This document shows positions 54,528-62,890 of a stretch of 64,000 bases of DNA, in pieces (position 1 is the first letter of the stretch; every line of letters starts with the position of its first letter). Source of the DNA: Ruegeria atlantica (GTDB lineage: Bacteria; Pseudomonadota; Alphaproteobacteria; Rhodobacterales; Rhodobacteraceae); contig NZ_WQCF01000002.1 in assembly GCF_013032455.1 (NCBI RefSeq), positions 248,001-312,000 on the forward strand. The letters run 5' to 3'. Under the pieces are notes generated by a model. It saw only the letters and a program-made list of their open reading frames with translations, was not told the origin of the DNA and did not search any database. The position numbers and the translations under genes are program-made.

Positions 54528-55367
54528 ATGAGCGCCACCGCCCGTAAAAAAGCCCCAAATGCCGAGGACATTCGTGCCCGAAAAGGCACGGAACCACTGG
54601 TCAGCCTGACCGCATATACTACGCCGATGGCGCGGTTGATGGATGCCCATTGCGATTTCGTTCTGGTGGGCGACAGCGTCGGCATGGTGTTGCACGGGCT
54701 GGAATCGACCCTTGGTGTGACGATGGAAATGATGATCCTGCACGGTCAGGCCGTCGCGCGCGGTCTGGAGCGGGCAATGATGGTCATCGACATGCCCTTT
54801 GCCAGTTACGAGGAAAGCCCCGCACAAGCTTTTCGCAATGCCGCCCGCCTTATGGCGGAAACCGGCGCGGGGGCGGTCAAGCTGGAGGGTGGCGTCGAGA
54901 TGGCCGAAACCATCCGCTTTCTGGTCAAGCGCGGCATCCCGGTTATGGCGCATATCGGCCTGACGCCGCAATCGATCAACACGCTAGGTGGGTACAAAGT
55001 TCAGGGCCGTGACGAACAGGCCGAAGCCGTTCTTGCCGATGCCCGCGCTGTGGCCAAAGCTGGTGCGTTTTCTGTAGTGCTTGAGAAGGTGCCGCAGGGT
55101 TTGGCCGACCAGATCACGGCCGAGGTCGCTATCCCGACCATCGGCATTGGTGCATCTGCTGGGTGCGACGGGCAGATTTTGGTGGTGGATGACATGGTCG
55201 GCTTCTTCACCGCCTTCAAACCAAAATTCGTAAAACGCTATGCCGAGCTGGGCCCGCAAGCCGAGGCCGCCATCGCCGAATACGCCGCCGAAGTGCGCGC
55301 CCGCGCCTTTCCTGCCGACGAACATGTCTTTGCCGATCAGGCTCCTTCCAAAGGGCCCAAGGCATGA
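54528..55367 (+). CDS. panB: 3-methyl-2-oxobutanoate hydroxymethyltransferase
   Basis: PanB makes ketopantoate from alpha-ketoisovalerate and methylene-THF in pantothenate synthesis. From the ATG at 54528 (GGAGGAG upstream) it is 279 aa. Family stretches are [60 protein letters not shown] and [21 protein letters not shown] longer frame from 54480 is possible but has no site. It overlaps panC by 4 bases. Confidence 0.96.
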   Translation: MSATARKKAPNAEDIRARKGTEPLVSLTAYTTPMARLMDAHCDFVLVGDSVGMVLHGLESTLGVTMEMMILHGQAVARGLERAMMVIDMPFASYEESPAQAFRNAARLMAETGAGAVKLEGGVEMAETIRFLVKRGIPVMAHIGLTPQSINTLGGYKVQGRDEQAEAVLADARAVAKAGAFSVVLEKVPQGLADQITAEVAIPTIGIGASAGCDGQILVVDDMVGFFTAFKPKFVKRYAELGPQAEAAIAEYAAEVRARAFPADEHVFADQAPSKGPKA

Positions 55368-56206
55368 CTGCCCCTATCCTGCGCCGCCTGTCCGAACTGC
55401 GTGCACTGACTACAAAATGGCGCCGCAATGGTGAAACCATCGGCGTGGTTCCGACCATGGGCGCGCTACATCAGGGGCATCTGTCGCTGGTCGAGGCCGC
55501 AAAGGCCGGCACCGACCGGGTGATCGTGACGATCTTTGTGAACCCCAAACAGTTCAATAACCCCGAAGATCTGGCCAAATACCCGCGCACCGAACACGAG
55601 GATGCGCAAAAACTGGCCCCTTACGGTGTCGATGTGATCTATGTTCCCGAACCCGAACAGATCTACCCGCAGGGCTTTGCCACCAATGTCTCTGTGACCG
55701 GCCTGACCGATGTGATGGAGGGTGAGTTCCGCCCCGGCCATTTCGATGGCGTCGCCACCGTGGTTGCGAAACTATTTCTGCAAACGCAGGCAGATCGAGC
55801 CTATTTTGGGGAAAAAGACTATCAACAGCTGATGATCGTCCGCCGCATGGCTCGCGATCTGGACATTCCGATCGAAGTGATCGGCTGCCCCACGGTGCGC
55901 GAGCCCTCGGGTCTTGCGATGTCATCGCGTAACCTGCGTCTGTCGCCCGATGGGTTGGCGATTGCTGCCAATAAGCATCGGATCATGCAGGGGATAGCCC
56001 AATCGCTGAAGGCCGGGACCACGTTCGATACGCTGGCCGCAAAAGCCGAGACCGACCTGCTGGCGGCAGGGTTCACTCAGGTGGAATATGTGCAGCTGCG
56101 CTGCGCCGAAACGCTTGAGCCTCTGATCCACGCCAGCCGCCCCGCGCGGTTGTTTGCAGCGGCCTGGGCGGACGGGGTGCGGTTGATCGACAATATTCCT
56201 GTCTGA
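55364..56206 (+). CDS. panC: Pantothenate synthetase
   Basis: PanC joins pantoate and beta-alanine with ATP. The 280-aa protein shows [19 protein letters not shown], with the HIGH-like HQGH ATP-site, then [56 protein letters not shown] and [12 protein letters not shown] with the KMSKS-like loop. It starts 4 bases inside panB, so the two are translationally coupled. panD, panE and panK are not in the window. Confidence 0.96.
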   Translation: MTAPILRRLSELRALTTKWRRNGETIGVVPTMGALHQGHLSLVEAAKAGTDRVIVTIFVNPKQFNNPEDLAKYPRTEHEDAQKLAPYGVDVIYVPEPEQIYPQGFATNVSVTGLTDVMEGEFRPGHFDGVATVVAKLFLQTQADRAYFGEKDYQQLMIVRRMARDLDIPIEVIGCPTVREPSGLAMSSRNLRLSPDGLAIAANKHRIMQGIAQSLKAGTTFDTLAAKAETDLLAAGFTQVEYVQLRCAETLEPLIHASRPARLFAAAWADGVRLIDNIPV

Positions 56207-56273
56207 ACGCTCTGGTCCGATTGTCGTTGTTTGCGCTAAAGTCCTGCAAAACCAAACGGGAGGGGCGCGAGGA

Positions 56274-57752
56274 ATGACGTATATTCTCGCCATTGATCAG
56301 GGCACCACTTCATCACGAGCCATTTTGTTCGATGCGGAAATGCAGCGCGCTGGCACCGCGCAGCACGAGTTCACGCAGCATTTCCCGCAAGAAGGTTGGG
56401 TTGAACACGACGCCGAAGAAATCTGGGACAGCGTTCTGCGCGTTTGCCGCGAGGTCATGGAGACGACCGGCGTCACCCCCGACCAGATCGTCGGGATCGG
56501 CATCACCAACCAGCGTGAAACCACCGTCGTCTGGGACCGCGCCACCGGCAAGCCGATCCACAATGCCATCGTCTGGCAGGACCGCCGCACCGCCGAGATT
56601 TGCGCGCGCTACAAGCAAGCCGGATGCGAGGATGACGTCACCGCCCAGACCGGTTTGCTGCTCGACCCGTATTTCTCGGGCACCAAGGTCAAATGGCTGC
56701 TGGATACCGTGCCGGGCGCACGCGACCGCGCCGAAGCCGGAGAGTTGATGTTCGGCACCATCGACTGCTTTCTGATCTGGCGACTGACTGAAGGGCGCAG
56801 CCACGCAACTGACGCCACCAACGCCGCCCGCACCTTGCTGTTCGACATCCATAAAGGTGAGTGGAGCGCAGAGATCTGCGATCTGCTGGACGTGCCCTTA
56901 AACATGCTTCCCGAAGTGCACGATTGCGCCTCGGATTTCGGGAATACGACCCTATTAGGGGGGAATATCCCGATTCTGGGCGTAGCCGGAGATCAGCAGG
57001 CTGCCACAATCGGGCAGGCCTGTTTCCAGCCGGGTATGATGAAATCGACCTATGGAACGGGTTGTTTCGCGCTGTTGAACACGGGCGACAAACCGGTTGA
57101 GTCGAATAACCGTCTGTTGACGACAATTGCGTATCAACTGGACGGCAAGCGCACCTACGCGCTGGAAGGGTCGATCTTTGTGGCCGGGGCCGCAGTGCAA
57201 TGGCTGCGCGATGCGCTGCAGATCATCGAGTCGGCCCCGGAAAGCGGTGAACTGGCGCAACAGGCCGATCCGAACCAACACGTTGTTTTGGTACCTGCCT
57301 TCACCGGGCTCGGTGCGCCATATTGGAAACCCGATTGCCGTGGCGCCGTGTTTGGTCTGACCCGCAATTCGGGCCGCGCGGAATTTGCCAAGGCCACTCT
57401 GGAAAGTATCGCTTATCAAACCCGCGATCTGTGGCACGCCATGCAGGGCGACTGGGGGGCCGAAACCGACGTGACCCTGCGCGTGGACGGAGGTGCCAGC
57501 GCCTCGGACTGGGCCATGCAGGGGCTGTCGGACTACTTGGGCGCTGAAGTGGACCGCCCGGTCATGCAGGAAACCACCGCCCTTGGCGCAGCGTGGCTGG
57601 CCGGGATGCGGGCGGGTGTTTATCCGGATCAGCAGGGATTTGCGGAAACCTGGGCACTGGATCGCCGGTTCGAACCGAAACTGTCCGCCGAGGATCGGGA
57701 CGCCGCCTATGACCGCTGGAAACGCGCCGTTTCGGCGGCCATGGCGTTCTGA
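56274..57752 (+). CDS. glpK: Glycerol kinase
   Basis: A 492-aa FGGY-family kinase that phosphorylates glycerol to glycerol-3-phosphate. It starts [20 protein letters not shown], the phosphate-binding loop of the actin-like ATPase fold, and shows [55 protein letters not shown] and the C-terminal [18 protein letters not shown] loop. A GGGAGG ribosome site lies upstream. No glpF or glpD is adjacent. It is convergent with smpB. Confidence 0.95.
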   Translation: MTYILAIDQGTTSSRAILFDAEMQRAGTAQHEFTQHFPQEGWVEHDAEEIWDSVLRVCREVMETTGVTPDQIVGIGITNQRETTVVWDRATGKPIHNAIVWQDRRTAEICARYKQAGCEDDVTAQTGLLLDPYFSGTKVKWLLDTVPGARDRAEAGELMFGTIDCFLIWRLTEGRSHATDATNAARTLLFDIHKGEWSAEICDLLDVPLNMLPEVHDCASDFGNTTLLGGNIPILGVAGDQQAATIGQACFQPGMMKSTYGTGCFALLNTGDKPVESNNRLLTTIAYQLDGKRTYALEGSIFVAGAAVQWLRDALQIIESAPESGELAQQADPNQHVVLVPAFTGLGAPYWKPDCRGAVFGLTRNSGRAEFAKATLESIAYQTRDLWHAMQGDWGAETDVTLRVDGGASASDWAMQGLSDYLGAEVDRPVMQETTALGAAWLAGMRAGVYPDQQGFAETWALDRRFEPKLSAEDRDAAYDRWKRAVSAAMAF

Positions 57753-57765
57753 AACCGGTGAAGGA

Positions 57766-58248
57766 TCAGCTGTGGTCCTTCATCAGCCGCTGCTTCTGAC
57801 GTGACCAGTCCCGCTTGGCCTGAGTCTCGCGCTTGTCGTGCAGCTTTTTTCCCTTGGCGATGCCAATCTTCAGCTTCGCCCGGCCCTTGTGATTGAAATA
57901 CAGAACCAGCGGCACCAGCGTCATGCCCTTGCGCTGAGTCGCGTTCCACAGGTTCGACAGCTCTTTGCGCGAGACCAGCAGTTTGCGGCGGCGGCGTTCC
58001 TCGTGTTTGAAGACCTTCGCCTGCTCGTAGGGCGCGATATAGCTGTTGATTAGCCACAGCTCTCCGTCATCAACCGAGGCATAGCTCTCGGCGATGTTTG
58101 ACCCACCCGCGCGCAGGGATTTGACCTCGGACCCCTCCAGCACGATGCCGCACTCGATATCCTCTTCGATCGCGTAATCGAAGCGCGCACGCCGGTTCTC
58201 GGCGATGACTTTGTAATTCGGGTCAGTCTTTTGCTTTTGCTTGGCCAT
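57766..58248 (-). CDS. smpB: SsrA-binding protein
   Basis: A 160-aa partner of tmRNA in trans-translation of stalled ribosomes. It has the SmpB core: [20 protein letters not shown], then [40 protein letters not shown] and the basic C-terminal tail [20 protein letters not shown] that enters the decoding site. Length is standard. The tmRNA gene is not in the window. arfB, another ribosome rescue gene, lies 3 kb away. Confidence 0.96.
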   Translation of the reverse strand: MAKQKQKTDPNYKVIAENRRARFDYAIEEDIECGIVLEGSEVKSLRAGGSNIAESYASVDDGELWLINSYIAPYEQAKVFKHEERRRRKLLVSRKELSNLWNATQRKGMTLVPLVLYFNHKGRAKLKIGIAKGKKLHDKRETQAKRDWSRQKQRLMKDHS

Positions 58249-58295
58249 GACGCGTTGATTTAGGCGGCTTGGGCGGCCCTTGCAAGCAGAGGATG

Positions 58296-58838
58296 TCAGG
58301 ATGAGGCCGAGATGATCAGATCAGGGCCAAAAATCGTGTCGGCGTGATTATGCAAGTAAATCTTCAACCACGGTGTGAACCGATCCGGATGGCGCTGCAC
58401 CTCGGCCAGAAGATCGTGGTAATCGACCCAGCGGATATCCATGACTTCGTCCGGGTTAGGCTCGATTTTTAGCGGGCCGCGGACATGCGCAAGAAAGATG
58501 TCGACGACTTCGTGTTCGATCATGTTGTTGCCGACATCAGCGTGGTATTCCAGCCGGTGCCGGTATTCAGGGTACAGACCGGTGATACCCAGTTCCTCTC
58601 GCAGACGACGCACGGCGCATTCCGAGGGCGTCTCACCCCAATCCGGATGAGTGCAGCAGGTATTCGCCCACAAGCCTGGCGTATGGTATTTTCCCAAGGC
58701 CCGGCGCTGCAGCAGAATCTCAGTGCCACGGACAACAAAGACCGACACCGCCTTGTGCCGGAGGCCCTTTTCATGCGCCTCAAGCTTGTCCACGGGGGTC
58801 AACTCGCCATCAACCCAGGCCGGGATCATGATTCCCAT
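58296..58838 (-). CDS. idi: Isopentenyl-diphosphate delta-isomerase (type 1)
   Basis: Idi interconverts isopentenyl and dimethylallyl diphosphate in isoprenoid synthesis. The 180-aa protein has the Nudix-like fold with [20 protein letters not shown], where C62 in the CCTHP stretch is the expected acid/base cysteine, then RLREELGIT as the Nudix helix and [11 protein letters not shown] with the metal-bound glutamates. The ATG at 58838 has AGGAG seven bases upstream; an in-frame ATG three codons later is less likely. In this family idi commonly serves carotenoid or bacteriochlorophyll synthesis, which is not evident here. Confidence 0.93.
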   Translation of the reverse strand: MGIMIPAWVDGELTPVDKLEAHEKGLRHKAVSVFVVRGTEILLQRRALGKYHTPGLWANTCCTHPDWGETPSECAVRRLREELGITGLYPEYRHRLEYHADVGNNMIEHEVVDIFLAHVRGPLKIEPNPDEVMDIRWVDYHDLLAEVQRHPDRFTPWLKIYLHNHADTIFGPDLIISASS

Positions 58839-58987
58839 CTGTCGTCTCCTGCTGCCGATCCGCCAAAGCGGCGGGATGTACGGAATTGGCTGCCGCCGGA
58901 TCGGCTTGGCTTTGCGAAATCATGCAAAGACATGATGAACCGCGCATCCTCAAGGTGGCGCTGATCCATCCGGTTATCAATCGCACG

Positions 58988-59013
58988 AAAGGCCGCAGGG
59001 GCTGCGGCCTTTT
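58988..59013 (-). terminator. Intrinsic terminator after the cytochrome c gene
   Basis: AAAGGCCGCAG - ggg - CTGCGGCCTTT is an 11-bp stem with short T-runs on both strands, located 31 bases downstream of the cytochrome c stop on the minus strand. Confidence 0.8.
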
Positions 59014-59043
59014 GTAACTTCTCTATTGAATGTGTTTCAGGCG

Positions 59044-59457
59044 TTATTCGCCAGACACGCTGACGATATAGGCGTAAACGTCCTCGGCGCCCGACTTCAG
59101 CTTGAAGGTCATTTTTGACTTGGCAGCGGTGTCATCCAGATAGGTTTTCAGGAAACCTTTGGGGTCCTGCGCGTATTCGACAAAGGTGGTTTCATCCCAG
59201 ATCAGACCGTTTTCACCTGCGGCCACGATGCTGTCACCGTATTTGAAGCCTTCGACGGTGCCCGCAGTACGGCCAGCAACGCCATACAGGTTAGGCCCGG
59301 TCTTGCCACCTTTGACGATCACTTCGCCAGCAGGGTCAGCGATCAGGTGGCAGGATTTGCATTTGTTGAAAGCCTTCTTACCGGCTTCGGCATCACCTTC
59401 AGCATAGGCGGGAAGGGCCAACAGGCCGACGATTGCGGTAGCGAGGATGCGATTCAT
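59044..59457 (-). CDS. Cytochrome c (class I, c2-like)
   Basis: A 137-aa periplasmic electron carrier from the ATG at 59457 (GGAGC upstream). Residues 1-19 (MNRILATAIVGLLALPAYA) are a signal peptide. Haem is attached at C33-X2-C36-H37 in FNKCKSCHLIA, and M116 in AKSKMTFKLKSG is the likely sixth ligand. The GKTGPNLYGVAGRTAGTVEG stretch is a c2-type conserved region. It may carry electrons between the bc1 complex and an oxidase. It has its own terminator and no close neighbour on the strand. Confidence 0.93.
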   Translation of the reverse strand: MNRILATAIVGLLALPAYAEGDAEAGKKAFNKCKSCHLIADPAGEVIVKGGKTGPNLYGVAGRTAGTVEGFKYGDSIVAAGENGLIWDETTFVEYAQDPKGFLKTYLDDTAAKSKMTFKLKSGAEDVYAYIVSVSGE

Positions 59458-59506
59458 AGCTTTTGCTCCGATACAAATTTGGCTGCACCGAATGGACCGT
59501 CGGCGC

Positions 59507-59537
59507 AAAAAAGAGTCAACGCGCGGATTGCCGCGCG
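59507..59537 (-). terminator. Probable intrinsic terminator after the P1 peptidase gene
   Basis: On the minus strand CGCGCGG - 4 nt - CCGCGCG is a 7-bp stem with a TTTTTT run seven bases later, 35 bases after the stop of the peptidase gene. The spacing to the T-run is longer than usual. Confidence 0.4.
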
Positions 59538-59571
59538 GGCGCACTGTGCCACTGCGGCATATAGGCCGTCC

Positions 59572-60588
59572 TTAACTTAAGTCATGTGGAGCGGACCAGC
59601 AGGGCAAAAGATCACCTGCCGCCGGTGTCGCCAGATAGATCGCCCGCGCGATGGATCTTGCCAAACAGATCGCGGCCGCATGTCCGATCAGCCCAAGCTC
59701 GGCTTCAGCATTCACCGACTGTGCGCCGGTACTAACGCCAAAGACCAGATCTCCATCGCCCGGTGTGTGTGCGGGCAGGATGGCACGGGCGATACCGTCA
59801 TGGGCAGCCACCGCCAGCCGCTGGCACTGCGGCTTTGAGAGGACAGCATCAGTGGCAACGATGGCAATAGTGGTGTTACCTTTTTCAGGCTGAGCCAATC
59901 GCATGGCTTGCGCCTTGCGGCTCGGCGCGGGCATACCCAACCCGGCGCTGGAATCAGGCCCTAACCCGCCGAACTCACCGTCGAATTCGAACGGCGCGGC
60001 CCAGAAATGGCGATCTCCCGGCGTGGTCACGCTGCCCAATGGATTGGCGGCAACCAATGCCCCAACGGTCACGCCCGAATCCAGAACCAGCGAGGCGGAA
60101 CCCAACCCGCCCTTGTGCCGAGCAGCCAAGGCCCCGGTCCCTGCACCAGCGGTTCCCAAATCGAAGTCTTCGGCGGCTTGCTCGAAAGCCGTTTTGCCCA
60201 AGGCGCGATAGGGGTTTTCATCCCACCCCTTATCGCCACCATTCAACAGGTCAAAAAGGATTGCACCCGGCACGATCGGCACAACCGCGTCACCCACCAA
60301 ATACCCTCTGCCCTGAGACCGCAACGCATCCGACACGCCAGAACAGGCATCCAACCCAAAAGCAGAGCCACCGGACAGGGTAATGGCGTCGACTTGCGCG
60401 ACTGATTTATCCGGGGCCAGAAGATCGGTTTCCCGCGTACCTGGTGCGCCACCCATGACGTGCACGGAGGCCGTGAAAGCCTGATCCGAGGTCAGAACAG
60501 TGGTGCCGGATTTCAAAGCCTCGTCCTGCGCATTGCCGACCAGAAGGCCCGGGACATCGGTGATCAGGTTTTTGGGTCCGGGGGTCAT
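59572..60588 (-). CDS. P1-family peptidase (DmpA/NylC-like Ntn hydrolase)
   Basis: A 338-aa N-terminal nucleophile hydrolase. The autocleavage site is expected at N238/T239 in EKGNTTIAIVATDAV, with T239 as the new N-terminus and nucleophile, as in NylC. Other stretches are GAILFDLLNGGDK near residue 109, ITLSGGSAFGLDACSGVSDA and HKGGLGSASLVLDSG. DmpA removes N-terminal amino acids from amides and peptides, NylC cleaves nylon oligomers. The substrate here is not known. No signal peptide is seen. Confidence 0.93.
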   Translation of the reverse strand: MTPGPKNLITDVPGLLVGNAQDEALKSGTTVLTSDQAFTASVHVMGGAPGTRETDLLAPDKSVAQVDAITLSGGSAFGLDACSGVSDALRSQGRGYLVGDAVVPIVPGAILFDLLNGGDKGWDENPYRALGKTAFEQAAEDFDLGTAGAGTGALAARHKGGLGSASLVLDSGVTVGALVAANPLGSVTTPGDRHFWAAPFEFDGEFGGLGPDSSAGLGMPAPSRKAQAMRLAQPEKGNTTIAIVATDAVLSKPQCQRLAVAAHDGIARAILPAHTPGDGDLVFGVSTGAQSVNAEAELGLIGHAAAICLARSIARAIYLATPAAGDLLPCWSAPHDLS

Positions 60589-60669
60589 TTCAACCTCAGG
60601 CGCGTTGGCAAGAAAGCGCGCAGGCGCGCTGCCTCCGGCGGGGATATTTTTGGCCAGATGAAGACCGGA

Positions 60670-61416
60670 TCAGATACAGCGGCCACCGTCGACCTCCAAT
60701 GCTGTGCCTGTGATCATGCTGGCCTCGTCCGAGCACAGGAAACAGGCTGCGTTGGCCATATCCTCAGGAGTAGAAAAACGGCCCATAGGGATAGTCGAAA
60801 GGAACTTTGCGCGCATCTCGGGCGTGTCCTCGCCCATGAACGATTTGAGGAGCGGCGTTTCTCCGGCTACTGGGCAAATTGCGTTTACGCGCACGCCGGA
60901 CGGCGCAAGCTCCACAGCCATCGCCTTGGTCGCGGTGATCATCCAGCCCTTGGAGGCGTTGTACCAGTTCAGGTTTGGGCGCGGCGATAGGCCCGCCGTC
61001 GAGGCCACATTCAGGATCGCACCTGCCCCTTGTGCCTTCATTGTGGGAACCAAAGCGCGGGCGGTCAGGTAGACCGATTTCATATTCACGCTGAAAACGC
61101 GGTCGAAATCTTCTTCTGTTACATCTTCCAGCGGCATTGGCAGATGAGTGATCCCCGCATTGTTGACCAAAATGTCCAGATGCCCGAACCGATCCATCGC
61201 GATATCGGCCATGGCCTGTACCGAAGCAGCATTCGCCACATCAACCATATGAGCAACCGCATTCGGGCCAAGTTGATTGGCCTGCACTTCGGCTGCATCA
61301 CCGTTGATGTCGGCGATCATGACCCGCGCACCTTCGGACAGGAATTTCTGCACGATCCCGGCACCAAAGCCCGACGCACCTCCGGTGACGATTGCGGTTT
61401 TTCCCTCTAACCTCAT
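60670..61416 (-). CDS. SDR-family oxidoreductase
   Basis: A 248-aa classical short-chain dehydrogenase from the ATG at 61416 (GGGAGAG upstream). The NAD(P) site is TAIVTGGASGFGAGI, the ADP-contact DVANAASVQA and NNAGI follow, and the active site is Y-X3-K in LNWYNASKGWMITA with S and N upstream (ILNVASTAGLS). The acidic residue after strand 2 (MIADINGDAA) suggests NAD over NADP. The alcohol substrate is unknown. It lies 81 bases from the peptidase gene on the same strand, with no sign of coupling. Confidence 0.93.
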   Translation of the reverse strand: MRLEGKTAIVTGGASGFGAGIVQKFLSEGARVMIADINGDAAEVQANQLGPNAVAHMVDVANAASVQAMADIAMDRFGHLDILVNNAGITHLPMPLEDVTEEDFDRVFSVNMKSVYLTARALVPTMKAQGAGAILNVASTAGLSPRPNLNWYNASKGWMITATKAMAVELAPSGVRVNAICPVAGETPLLKSFMGEDTPEMRAKFLSTIPMGRFSTPEDMANAACFLCSDEASMITGTALEVDGGRCI

Positions 61417-61470
61417 GATCTTGCTCTCCCCTACAAGACCAAAGTAGCAAGGACCCACGAAGTTTCCAGA

Positions 61471-61890
61471 TCAATCTTCCGAGACCTTACCGCGCAGCGC
61501 CTTAACATCCGCGCGCGCCTTTTTCGCAGCCAACCGCCGTTTGACTGAGCCGTAAGTGGGCTTGGTAGCGATCCGTCGCTTGGGTTTAACCAATGCTCGG
61601 GCAATCAACTCTGCCAGCCGAGAGCGGGCAATTTCGCGGTTTCGGGCCTGGCTGCGGGTTTCCTCACACTGAATGATGATCGCACCATCCTTGGTCCAGC
61701 GCCGCCCGGCCAGTCGTTTCAGCCTGTTTTTGACTGGATCGGGCAAGGAGGGCGAGCGCGCAGCCTCGAACCGCAATTCTACGGCGGTCGAAACCTTGTT
61801 GACGTTCTGCCCGCCGGGACCGGACGAGCGCACAAAGCTCTCGGTCATTTCCCAGTCTTGCAGGGCGATATCATCGGTGATGCGCAACAT
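61471..61890 (-). CDS. arfB: Alternative ribosome-rescue factor B (peptidyl-tRNA hydrolase)
   Basis: A 139-aa protein that releases stalled peptides from ribosomes without a stop codon. The GGQ motif is at residues 26-28 in VRSSGPGGQNVNKVSTAVEL, and the C-terminal basic tail (RKPKRRIATKPTYGSVKRRLA, in part) inserts into the mRNA channel. It starts 28 bases after an intrinsic terminator on the same strand at 61922-61951, itself preceded by a peculiar leader with a full-length Shine-Dalgarno and a short open frame, so expression may depend on read-through of that terminator. Confidence 0.95.
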   Translation of the reverse strand: MLRITDDIALQDWEMTESFVRSSGPGGQNVNKVSTAVELRFEAARSPSLPDPVKNRLKRLAGRRWTKDGAIIIQCEETRSQARNREIARSRLAELIARALVKPKRRIATKPTYGSVKRRLAAKKARADVKALRGKVSED

Positions 61891-61921
61891 GGGTTAGACC
61901 TTATCCGGCACGGGCAGAAAC

Positions 61922-61951
61922 AAAAAGGGCCGCCCCGGCGGGACGGCCCTT
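61922..61951 (-). terminator. Intrinsic terminator upstream of arfB
   Basis: On the minus strand AAGGGCCG - loop with a CCC/GGG inner stem - CGGCCCTT followed by TTTTT (A-run 61922-61926 on the plus strand). It lies between the leader region and the arfB ATG at 61890, so it can act as an attenuator for arfB or as the end of a small RNA. Confidence 0.85.
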
Positions 61952-61960
61952 CGAAAGTAT

Positions 61961-62093
61961 AAGGAGGTCGGGTCGGTTAGATCAATCGACCAGCCGGAGC
62001 GAGCGCTCCGCCAAGGGCTGCCTTAACAGGCGATCCCCCCGGTTGTTCCGACACCTCTCTCCAATCTCTTTCTCGACACTGGATCACCTCCTT
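61961..62093 (-). promoter_or_regulatory. Leader with Shine-Dalgarno / anti-Shine-Dalgarno pairing
   Basis: On the minus strand the segment starts with AAGGAGGTGATCC (62093-62081), complementary over 13 bases to the 3' end of 16S rRNA, and ends with ACCTCCTT (61968-61961), which can pair with the first 8 of those bases. Between them lie a short coding frame and two hairpins (GGAGC/GCTCC and GGTCG/CGACC). It could switch between an open and a closed ribosome site before the terminator at 61922-61951. Confidence 0.5.
62023..62079 (-). CDS. Candidate 18-codon leader peptide with a perfect Shine-Dalgarno
   Basis: A GTG start at 62079 lies seven bases after the GGAGG core of a 13-base Shine-Dalgarno. 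The frame reads MSRKRLERGVGTTGGIAC and stops at TAA (62025-62023). Codons 3, 5 and 8 are AGA, which I expect to be rare in this group. No homologue is known to me. Its placement just before the terminator and arfB suggests a regulatory minigene rather than a functional peptide, but a short real protein cannot be excluded. Confidence 0.4.
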   Translation of the reverse strand: MSRKRLERGVGTTGGIAC

Positions 62094-62154
62094 TTCTATC
62101 TGTTGCGGTTAACTTTGAGCCTGACACAAGATGCGCCATTCTCAAAGCACTTTT

Positions 62155-62799
62155 TTACGCAGGCTGAGCGGTCAACCGCGCAACGATCACCTTGAACGGA
62201 ATCAACGCGATCAGCGCCAGCGACAGTTTCACCAGCCAATCGGCAAAGGCCAGCGTTACCCACAGAGGGGCCATCGGACCGGTCAGCATGAATGGCACAG
62301 GTTCCCACGCCCAGTTGATTGCGGCGTCTGCGTTGGCGCCGAAGAACGTGACCGAAGCCGAGAATGCGATGGTGAAGAACAGCGCGGTATCCAGCGCCGA
62401 ACCGACCAAGGTTGAAACCAGCGGCGCGCGCCACCAACGGCCACCACGCATCGCGTTAAACACGGTGACATCGGTCAGTTGCGCGATCAGGAAAGCCGTT
62501 CCGGACGCGACTGCGATCCGCAGAGGCACGGCGGCATAGGTAAAGCCATCGCCCTGCAGCATGATCTGGCTGCCGACCAGCGAGCAGACGATACCAGTGA
62601 CAAACCCGGCAAAGACGACCTTGCGGGCCGGGCCTACGCCATAGACGCGGTTCATGATGTCTGTGACCAGGAAGGCCAGCGGATAGGTGAAAGCACCCCA
62701 GGTCAGCAGACCGTCAAGGATCAGGAACTGGACCAGGATGTTTGAGGCCACAACAATGGCGGCCATGGCAATGATGCCGGGAATAAAGCTGCGTTGCAT
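62155..62799 (-). CDS. yhhQ: Queuosine precursor transporter (VUT family)
   Basis: A 214-aa inner-membrane protein that imports queuine or preQ0/preQ1 for tRNA modification. It has about six helices and starts MQRSFIPGIIAMAAIVVASN at 62799. Family stretches are LTWGAFTYPLAFLVTDIMNR, with the TWGAF[TS] and DIMNR conserved parts, then GPARKVVFAGF and VALRIAVASGTAFLIAQLTD-like PLRIAVASGTAFLIAQLTD. There is no normal Shine-Dalgarno, and the leader can fold into a possible pseudoknot over the site (62805-62855). An ATG at 62859 is not supported. Confidence 0.93.
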   Translation of the reverse strand: MQRSFIPGIIAMAAIVVASNILVQFLILDGLLTWGAFTYPLAFLVTDIMNRVYGVGPARKVVFAGFVTGIVCSLVGSQIMLQGDGFTYAAVPLRIAVASGTAFLIAQLTDVTVFNAMRGGRWWRAPLVSTLVGSALDTALFFTIAFSASVTFFGANADAAINWAWEPVPFMLTGPMAPLWVTLAFADWLVKLSLALIALIPFKVIVARLTAQPA

Positions 62800-62804
62800 T
62801 TTCA

Positions 62805-62855
62805 GATGCCCGTTTTGACAAGGTAGCGGCGACTTGGCCCCGGGCTCATCCCAAG
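62805..62855 (-). promoter_or_regulatory. Possible pseudoknot in the queuosine-transporter leader
   Basis: On the minus strand CTTGG (62855-62851) can pair with CCAAG (62837-62833). The 13-base loop carries GCCCG (62845-62841), which pairs with CGGGC (62812-62808) eight bases before the ATG. The loop also has GAT, matching ATC right after CGGGC. An H-type pseudoknot here would cover the place where a Shine-Dalgarno should be. A regulatory or riboswitch function is an inference. Confidence 0.35.
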
Positions 62856-62890
62856 GCAAGCCGTGCGTTTAGACCTTTGGCTGACCCGAG

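Noticed and set aside
62113-62156. CTTTGAG/CTCAAAG hairpin with a TTTTTT run on the plus strand
   Set aside because: No plus-strand gene lies upstream that it could terminate, and its T-run overlaps the end of the minus-strand transporter gene.
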